A program made the position numbers and the translations under genes. Shown here piece by piece: positions 56,649 through 64,000 of a DNA stretch of 64,000 nt; positions within the stretch are counted from its first letter, which is position 1; the number at the start of each line of letters is the position of its first letter. The stretch spans positions 35,916,454 to 35,980,453 of the forward strand of contig NC_062232.1 in the NCBI RefSeq assembly GCF_902686445.1. Reading direction: 5' to 3'. The DNA comes from Sciurus carolinensis (Eukaryota > Chordata > Mammalia > Rodentia > Sciuridae). The notes beneath the pieces were generated by a model that was given only the letters and a program-made list of their open reading frames with translations, had not been told where the DNA came from and made no database searches.

Positions 56649-57622
56649 ATGAAAAAACAAGGGAAGAAAGTGCCCCAAACAAACCAAGATGATATATTAA
56701 TAAAATCCATTGATAGCACAGTAGAAAAAAATGTCAGAAAAGGAGTTCAGAATATACATAATTAAGATGTGTGAAGTAAAGGATGATATAAGAGAGCAAA
56801 TGCAAGCAACAAAAGATCACTTCAATGAACAGTTAAAAGAGCAAATGCAGGAAACAAAAGATTACTTCAATAAAGTGATAGAGATTCTGATAAAAAAAAC
56901 AAATCCTTGAAAGGAAAAAAAATTAAAAATTCAATAGAAAGCATCACCAACAGACCAGATCACTTGGAAGACAGAACTTCAGACAATGAAGACAAAACAT
57001 TTAATCTTGTAAATAAAGTTGATCACAAAGAGAAGATGGTAAGAAATCATGAACAGATTATGGGCTAACATGAAAAGACCAAATTTAAGAATCACTGGGA
57101 TAGAGGAAGGTACAGAGGTTCAAACCAAAGGAATGAACAAACTATTCAGTGAAATAATGTCAGAAATTTTCCCAAACCTGAAGAATAAAGTGGAAAACAA
57201 TCAAATACAAGAGAGGCTTATAGGAAACCAAATGTACAAAATTACAACAGATCCACACCAAGGCACATTATAATGAAAATGCTCAGCATACTAAATACAG
57301 AATTTTAAAGATCACAGGATGAAAGTATCAGATTACATAAAGGTGGAAAGCAATTTTGATATCAGCAGATTCTCAAACCAGACCCTACAAGCTAGAAGGT
57401 CCTGGAACAATGTATACCAACCTCTGAAAGAACATGGATGCCAACCAAGAATCTTATATACAGCAAAACTAAGCTTCAAATTTGTTGACAAATAACTTCC
57501 ATGATAAACAAAAGTTAAAAGAATTTACAAATAGAAAGCCTACTCTACAGAACATTCTCAGCAAAATATTCCATGAGGAAGAAATGAAAAATACAAGTCA
57601 GCAAAGGGAGGAACTACACTAA
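56649..57622 (+). pseudogene. L1 ORF1, broken
   Basis: Starts at an ATG (56649) with MKKQGKKVPQTNQD. The coiled-coil text is interrupted by indels. The RNA-binding region reads WANMKRPNLRITGIEEGTEV and MNKLFSEIMSEIFPNLKN at 57049-57273, in a different frame from the start. It ends in the MKNTSQQREELH-type C-terminus near 57622. Confidence 0.85.
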
Positions 57623-57699
57623 AGGAAAAAAACAATCAAAGGAGAAACCAAGTCAAGTTAAAAAACAAAGTAAGCCAAAAATCACCAGGAATACAATCA

Positions 57700-58468
57700 T
57701 ATCTCACTAATAACCCTGAATGTTAATGGCCTAAACTAATTAGTCAAAAGATATAGATTGGCTGTCTGGATTTTTAAAAAAGACCCAACAATATGCTGCC
57801 TTCAAAAGACTCATCTCATAGGAAAATACATCCACAGACTGAAGGTCAAAAGATGGAGAAAAATTATCATGCACAGGGACTCAAAAAAAAAAAAAAAAAG
57901 CAGGGGTTTCCATCCTCATATCAGATAAAGTGGACTTTGAGCCAAAGTTAGTCAGAAGGGATAAAGAAGGACATTTCATACCACTTAAGGGAACCATAAA
58001 TCAACAAGACATAATCATAAATATTTATGCCCCAAACAATGGAGCATCTATGTATGTCAAACAAATCCTCAATTTCAGGAATCAAATAGACTGCAACAAT
58101 AATACTGGGTTACTTAAACACATCTCTCTCACCACTGGATAGATCTTCCAAAAACTGAACAAAGAAACCATAGAACTCAATAACATAATCAATAATTTAG
58201 ACTTAACAGACATATATAAAATATTCTATCCATTGACAAGCAAATTTTTCACAGAAGCACATGGACCTTTTCTAAAATAGACCACACAAAGCACTCTTAG
58301 CAAATACAAAAAAATAGATACTCTACTACATTCTATCACATCATAATGGAATGAATTAGACATGAAAGAAAAAAATAGAAACTACTCCAATACCTGGAGA
58401 CTAAGTAATATACTATTGAATGACATATGGATAGCAGAAGATATTAGGGAGGAGATCAAAAAAATGAG
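57700..58468 (+). pseudogene. L1 ORF2, 5' part (endonuclease), broken
   Basis: Endonuclease remnant before the IAP-like insertion. Readable pieces include 57930-58142 ([18 protein letters not shown]) and the NYSNTWRLSNILLND text near 58375. The run of A at 57883-57899 has expanded and shifts the frame. It stops at the duplication AACACT (58469-58474). Confidence 0.85.
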
Positions 58469-58474
58469 AACACT
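58469..58474. repeat. IAP-like element target-site duplication, left
   Basis: AACACT, repeated at 61749-61754. Confidence 0.92.
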
Positions 58475-59186
58475 TGTCGCTGGCTCTTTGCGGTGCCAAA
58501 TCCACGGGTATTTGTCAACGCCTGCAGGAACAATTTGCGCGGGTCTTTATGGATGGTGGACTGGAAACGAAATACTTTTACTATCTTTCTTTAGTGGGCT
58601 TTCTCGCTTATTCACTTGTTCCCTGGACTATAGAGGAAGAAAGGCTTTTCTTAGGGAGAGAGAGAGACTTTGCGTAAGAAAGAATCTTTGAGGGGAGAGA
58701 GAGAAAGATAAAGAAAGGCTTCTATGCTTATCAGAGATCTATTTCTTCTTAGGCTTCTGTAGCTTCTTCTTAAAGGTGCATTCTGCATCCTGTGAACTAA
58801 AGGTGTGGGCTAGGAGTATGTGCTAAAGGTGCGCTGCTTCTCTCTGCTTGCCGCTGCCCCTACTCGCCGCTTCTCTTTCTGCTTGCTGCTGCTCCTTACT
58901 GTCGCGCCCCCACCTACTGCCCACTTATATTCCCTCCAGGAGGTGGTGGGAAGGGCCACGCCAGTTGCAATCAGGCGAGGAGCCAGCTACCCTATCACGG
59001 CAAGGGTTAAAACGAGCAGGCCCGAGCAGGCGCGCTCGGGAATACCTGTGCACGCATTGTGCACGTGGACTTAACTGAATACGGCCAGTGATAAATCACC
59101 TGAGTGTGCTTATGTTAATTAACCTCCTCACTGCCGATGTGATCAGGCGCCGTTCTGGCGCCATCCACGTGGCACAGCCCCCAACA
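58475..59186 (-). repeat. 3' LTR of the IAP-like element
   Basis: 712 bp. In reverse complement it starts TGTTGGGGGCTGTGCCACGT and ends AAAGAGCCAGCGACA. It has a TATA-like GAATATAAGTGGGC. The purine tract AAAGAAGGGGGAAT directly abuts it on the internal side. Confidence 0.92.
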
Positions 59187-60663
59187 ATTCCCCCTTCTTT
59201 ATATAAAATGAAAAGAAAGCTGGCAGGGATCGTGTCTTAGGTTGTCCACAGCAGAGCAACATCCTTACCCGTCATTGGACAATGAGGCTCTAGCCCTCAT
59301 TTCCTGTCTTAGGTTGGTATGAGCTCCCCATGAATCTTACCCGTCTTTGACTACCGATCCAGCATACTAAGCCATATACTGGGAGATTGTTCCACTTCAA
59401 GGGCAGCCATGACCTGTTTTGTGATCACATTATGAGCCTGTTGACTGGCTTTGAGGCATTTGTAAATGTAGAATAGAATTAACACAAGCATACCCAAGTT
59501 AATTAGTGTAAAACTTAAGAGTCCCCCAAATTTTGGTGCCAAATTGTGCTAGCCCATCTAATTGCTCCTGTGATGGGTCCTCCTGGTTTGACTTCCACCT
59601 TAGTGGCATTTATGGTGAGGATTTGTTGTCGAAGCCTTGTTACTAGCTTGTTGAATCTATCTGTCCATTGTTGTGCAATCTGTGAAGATAACTATCTAAA
59701 GAGGTTCTTATCAGAAGTCACAAAAAGGAAAGGGAGAGCTAGACACACAGGAGTATATGAAAAAAACAATTGTTTCACCCTCTCTACATATTTCAGTATT
59801 AACTCCATTAACCTTTTGATCAGTGCACTTCCCTTTACTTATAGACCCTCCTTAAAAGTGAGGCACCAACATGAGTGATTAGAAAGTGAGTTTCACAGGA
59901 TGAAAATAAGCAGCTTTCTTTACTGAGAAAAAGATGAAAACCGTACTAGATTTAGCTCTCTCCTTTTTCCCTTGTTCTAGGTTACCACCACTCAATTCTT
60001 TCTCACTTTGTTCTTTTTCCCTTTAACAGTTCTTTCCTTTTTATGAAGATCCCCTTGGAGCATGTTGAGCAGCCTTTCTTCTATAAAACCTGGGCTTATT
60101 TCTGTTAGAGTTTGAATATGTGATACAAAGGCCACACTAACAGTAGTACAAACACACAAACGATACAAAATACACACATTACTATAGGAAGAAATGAACT
60201 AGTGTCCATATGGCCACAACAAACAGAAATGAAACAAGACAAGGTAACACAAATAACACTTTACACACATTCATTCACTTACAGGACATCCTTCGCTGTC
60301 TCTTGGGACCGCCTTTCATTACATTCCCTCTCTAGGGGAATCTTCCGTTATTACGCTCCCTCTCTAGGGGAACCTTCCATTAAACCTTTTCTGCTGTCTC
60401 TCGGGACAGCCTTCTGTTATAACAAACACACAAGTAACACAAAATACACACTTTCTTGCACTTCACTGTTAGGCCCTTTGTGATCTTTTCCTACTATCCC
60501 TTGCCCTTAAACCACTCTGGCCAGAAACTCCTGCAAGGTTCTTACTTTCCCTGCCGTACCTATTCCCAGAGACAGACTTCCTCAGTTTACTTTCCCCACC
60601 GTGCTGATTTCCTTTTTCCCCTTAAGGTTATTGCCCATTTCCTTCCCCATACGGGCCACCATT
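59187..60663 (-). pseudogene. Shortened internal region with Env TM tail
   Basis: The 1.48-kb internal region lacks gag and pol. Reading on the minus strand from the purine tract, the frame at 59351-59542 holds a membrane span (SFTLINLGMLVLILFYIYK) followed by a short tail. The preceding ectodomain text (RFNKLVTRLRQQ) lies in a neighbouring frame near 59560-59660, consistent with the end of a betaretrovirus/IAP-type Env. The part near 60640-60663 is the leader; the primer-binding site next to the LTR reads TGGTGGCCCGTATGGGG, loosely lysine-tRNA-like. Confidence 0.7.
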
Positions 60664-60858
60664 TGTCACTGGCTCTTTGCAGTGCCAAATCCACGGGTAT
60701 TTATCACCGCCTGCAGGAACAATTTGTGCGGGTCTTTATGGGTGGTGAACTGGAAGTGAACTACTTTTACTATCTTTCTTTAGTGGGCTGCTTTCTCACT
60801 TATTTGCTTGTTCCCTGGATTATAGAGGAAGGAAGGCTTTTCTTAGCGGGGGGGGGGA

Positions 60859-60903
<45 letters not shown>

Positions 60904-61428
60904 CACTTTGCATAAGAAAGAATCTTTGAGGGGAGAGTGAGAGAAAGATAGAGAAAGAAAGGCTTCTACGCTTATCAGAGATCTATTTCTTCTTAGGTTT
61001 CTGCAGCTTCTTAAAAGGTGCATTCTGCATCCTGTGAACTAAAGGTGTGGGCTAGGAGTATGTGCTAAAGGTGCGCTGCTTCTCTCTGCTTGCCGCTGCC
61101 CCTACTCGCCGCTTCTCTTTCTGCTTGCTGCTGCTCCTTACTGTCGCGCCCCCACCTACTGCCCACTTATATTCCCTCCAGGAGGTGGTGGGAAGGGCCA
61201 CGCCAGTTGCAATCAGGCGAGGAGCCAGCTACCCTATCACGGCAAGGGTTAAAACGAGCAGGCCCGAGCAGGCGCGCTCGGGAACACCTGTGCACGCATT
61301 GTGCGCGTGGACTTAACTGAATACGGCCAGTGATAAATCACCTGAGTGTGCTTATGTTAATTAACCTCCTCACTGCTGATGTGATCAGACGCCATTCTGG
61401 TGCCGTCCACATGGCACAGCCCCCAACA
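60664..61428 (-). repeat. 5' LTR of the IAP-like element
   Basis: 765 bp. It matches the other LTR closely in the part at 61026-61390 and is longer because of a G/GA tract at 60847-60903. It starts TGTTGGGGGCTGTGCCATGT and ends GCAAAGAGCCAGTGACA in element orientation. Confidence 0.92.
60847..60903. repeat. (GA)n microsatellite in the LTR
   Basis: A run of G followed by GA dinucleotides for about 57 bp. The other LTR has only a short GA run at the equivalent place, so this is a length change after or during insertion. Confidence 0.95.
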
Positions 61429-61748
61429 ATTCCCCCTTTATATAAAATGAAAAGAAAGCTGGCAGGGATCGTGTCTTAGGTTGTCCACAGCAGAGCAACA
61501 TCCTTACCCGTCATTGGACAATGAGGCTCTAGCCCTCATTTCCTGTCTTAGGTTGGTATGAGCTCCCCATGAATCTTACCCGTCTTTGACTACCGATCCA
61601 GCATACTAAGCCATATACTGGGAGATTGTTCCACTTCAAGGGCAGCCATGACCTGTTTTGTGATCACATTATGAGCCTGTTGACTGGCTTTGAGGCATTT
61701 GTGATCAGGTGCCGTTCTGGCACCGTCCGCATGGCACAGCCCCCAACA
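61429..61748 (-). repeat. Duplicate 3' internal end plus 48-bp LTR stub
   Basis: 61429-61700 repeats the internal sequence at about 59187-59469 nearly base for base. It then joins LTR sequence at a TGT shared by both partners (GGCATTTGTGATCAGG), and ends with the LTR terminus CCCCCAACA next to AACACT. Confidence 0.9.
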
Positions 61749-61754
61749 AACACT
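61749..61754. repeat. IAP-like element target-site duplication, right
   Basis: AACACT, matching 58469-58474. Confidence 0.92.
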
Positions 61755-64000
61755 GATACAACATATCAAAATCTCTGACACTATGAAAGCAGTACTAAGA
61801 GGAAAGTTCATTGCATCAAGTACGTTCATTAAAAAAATAAAAAGTCAACAAATAAATGACCTAACATTACATCTCAAAGCCCTAGAAAAAGAACAGGTAA
61901 ACACCAAAAGTAGGAGAAAACAGAAAACAAAATCAGAGAAACTGAAACAAAAGAAACAATTCAAAAATTTGACAAAACAAAAAGTTGGTTATTTGAAAAG
62001 GTAAACAAAATAGATAAACCCTTAGCCATACTAATGAAAAGGAGAGAGAAAACTCAAATTACTAAAATTTGTGATGAAAAAGGAAATATCACAACAGAAT
62101 CTATTGAAATATAAAACATAATTAGAAGCTATTTTGGAAATCTACTCCAACAAAATAGAAAGTCTCAAGGACATGGACAAATTTCTAGAGACATATGATC
62201 CTGCCAAACTGAATCAGGAGGACATACACAATTTAAACACATCAATTCCAAGCACTGAAATAGAAGAAGTTATCAAAAGCCTACCAAGAAAAGCCCATGA
62301 CCAGAAGGATTCTCAGTTAAGTTCTACAAGACCTTCAAAGAAGAACTAATACCAATACTCCTCAAAGTATTCCATGAAATAGAAAAGGTATCACCCTCAT
62401 AACAAAACCAGAAAGAGGTATATCAAGGAAAGAAAACTTCAGACAATATCCTTGATGAACACAGATGCAAAAATCCTTAATTCTGGCAAATCACATACAA
62501 AAACATATTAAGATAGTGAACCATGATCAAGTAGGGGTCATCCCAGGGATGCAAGGTTGATTCAACATTCAGAAATCAATAAATGTGACTCATCACATCA
62601 ATAGACTTAAAGAATCACATGATTATCCAAACAGATGCAGAAAAAGCATTTGACAGAATTCAGTATCCATTCATGTTTCAAAAAAATTAGGAGTAGTGGG
62701 AACATACCTCAACATTGTAAAAACTATACATGCTAAACCAAGGTTAACATCATTCTAAATGGAGAAAAATTGAAAGCCTTCCCTCTAAAAATTAGAATAC
62801 AGGGATGCCCTCTTTCACCACTTCTATTCAACACAGTCCATGAAACTCTAGCCATAGCAATTAGATGAAAGAAATTAAGGGAATATGAATAGGAAAAGAA
62901 CTCAAACTATCACTATTTGCCAATGACATGATTCTACATTTAGAGGATCCAAAAAATCTACCAGAAAACTTTTAGAACTCATAAGTGAATTCAAAGTAGG
63001 ATATAAAATCACTTATAAATCTAATGCATTTCTATTCATAAGTGGTGAAATCTAAAGAGGTGACAGACCTCTTCAATGAAAACTACAGAACACTAAAGAA
63101 AGAAATTAGAGAAAACCTTAGAAGATGGAAAGATTTCTCATATTCATGGATAGGCAGAATTAATATTGTCAAAATGACTACTACCAAAAGTGCTATCCAT
63201 ATTTAATGCAATTCCAATTAAAATCCCAATGATACACCTCACAGAAATAGAAAAAGCAATCACAAAATTCATCTGGAAGAATAAGACCCAGAATAATCAA
63301 ACAATCCTGAGCAGGAAGAGTGATGTATGAGGTATCACAATATCAGACCTTAAACTATACTACAGAGCAAGAGTAACAAAAACAGCATGGTTTTGGCACC
63401 AAAATAGACAGACCAATGGTACAGAATTGAAGACAAAGAGACACACCCACATAAATACAGTTACCTCATACTAGACAAAGGAGCCAAAAACATACAATGG
63501 AGAAAACAGCCTCTTCAACAAATGGTGCAGGGAAAACTGGAACTCCATATACAGCAAAATGAAAATAAACCCCTACCTCTCACCCTGTACAAAACTCAAC
63601 TCAAAATGGATCAATGACCTAGGAATTAGACCAGAGACCCTGTCCCAAATAGAAGAAAAAGTAGGCTCAAATCTTCATCATGTTGGCTTAGGATCAGACT
63701 TCCTTAACAAGACTCCCAAAGTGCAAGAAATAAAAACAAGAATCAATAAATGGGATGGATTCCAACTAAAGTTTTTTCTCAGCAAGGGAAACAGTCAATA
63801 ATGTGAAGAAAGAGCCTAGAGATTGGGAGAAAATCTTTACCACAGGCACTTCAGATATACCACTTAATCTCCAGAATTAAGAACTTAAAAAACCTTAACA
63901 CCAAAAATACAAATAACCCAATCAATAAAGGGACTAAGGAACTGAGCAGACATTTCACAGAAGATATATATTCAAACAAATATATGAAAAAATGATCAAC
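61755..64000 (+). pseudogene. L1 ORF2, remaining part, broken; cut by window end
   Basis: Continuation of ORF2 of the third L1. Pieces: 61783-62004 (linker, MKAVLRGKFIASSTFIKKIK), 62134-62349 (start of the reverse transcriptase region), reverse transcriptase text near 62530-62940 with the FADD box changed to FAND (CTATTTGCCAATGAC near 62915), and the later region at 63559-63801 (INPYLSPCTKLNSKWIND). It continues past the window. Multiple indels and stops. Confidence 0.87.

Larger units (their letters stand above)
58475..61748 (-). mobile_element. IAP/ERVK-like element with an extra partial LTR
   Basis: The minus-strand element is flanked by AACACT. On the plus strand it runs: full LTR (58475-59186), internal region (59187-60663), full LTR (60664-61428), a second copy of the 3' internal end (61429-61700), and 48 bp of a third LTR (61701-61748). 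In element orientation this is a start-of-LTR stub joined to the pre-purine-tract segment, then LTR, internal, LTR. Gag and pol are absent; only an Env fragment and leader remain. It therefore depended on other elements for movement. The two LTR bodies are nearly identical over about 365 bp, so it is young. Confidence 0.88.
54941..64000 (+). mobile_element. LINE-1, inactive, split by an IAP-like element; runs off window
   Basis: Third L1, plus strand. The leader spans 54941-56648, with a GC-rich start and a pyrimidine-rich second half (about 56080-56300) like that of the second L1. ORF1 is at 56649-57622 and ORF2 at 57700-58474, resuming at 61755 and continuing past 64000. The left boundary is estimated. 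It has many frameshifts and stops. The IAP-like element sits in the ORF2 region with AACACT on both sides. Confidence 0.88.

Noticed and set aside
58820..59078. Frames of 84 and 76 codons, repeated at 61062-61320
   Set aside because: They are duplicated because they lie in the two LTR copies of the IAP-like element and run antisense to it.

Overview
The window is mammalian nuclear DNA, most likely from a squirrel-family rodent (ground squirrel, marmot or relative). Two things point there: tRNA-derived ID-type SINEs starting with a 'GGGCTGGGGATATAGCTCAG' head, and composite B1+ID SINEs, together with MaLR LTRs and one consistent young L1 lineage. The family-level assignment is inference; the repeat types are read from the sequence. 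I found no host protein-coding gene, no functional tRNA or rRNA gene and no CRISPR array. The window is a gene-poor intergenic block built mainly from nested retroelements.

Layout. 1-3014: mostly unassigned DNA with an LTR-like stretch and small SINE remnants. 3015-9050: a full-length but dead L1 on the minus strand, bounded by a 12-bp target-site duplication (TSD). 9.1-22.6 kb: old interspersed repeats (B1, MIR, MER5A-like, Tigger-like DNA elements, several MaLR LTRs), a young ID SINE with a 68-bp A tail, and unassigned DNA. 22.6-28.3 kb: a second dead L1 on the plus strand, followed by an older L1 fragment to 29.5 kb. 29.5-33.9 kb: SINEs, a solo LTR, an L1 tail, an ERVL-type LTR and a tRNA-derived retroposon with a 17-bp TSD.

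33,981-51,226 is a nested stack. The outermost unit is an old class III-like (ERVL-type) provirus on the minus strand, with PR, RT and IN remnants and, unexpectedly, an Env transmembrane-subunit remnant. It was split by a complete MaLR element (36,754-39,097; 425-bp LTRs; 5-bp TSD) and by a near-complete class I gammaretrovirus-like provirus (41,463-49,964; 4-bp TSD; gag-pro-pol-env all present but broken). 51.3-54.9 kb: a MER5A-like element, a 560-bp solo LTR, a B1, an L1 tail and a Tigger-like fragment.

54.9-64.0 kb: a third dead L1 (plus strand) that runs off the window. It is split by a rearranged IAP/ERVK-like element (58,475-61,748; minus strand; 6-bp TSD) carrying two full LTRs plus a third, 48-bp LTR stub.

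None of the retroelement genes is intact. Each has stops, frameshifts or changed key residues, so none appears able to support its own movement. Insertion order can be read from the nesting: ERVL before MaLR and before the class I ERV, and the third L1 before the IAP-like element.
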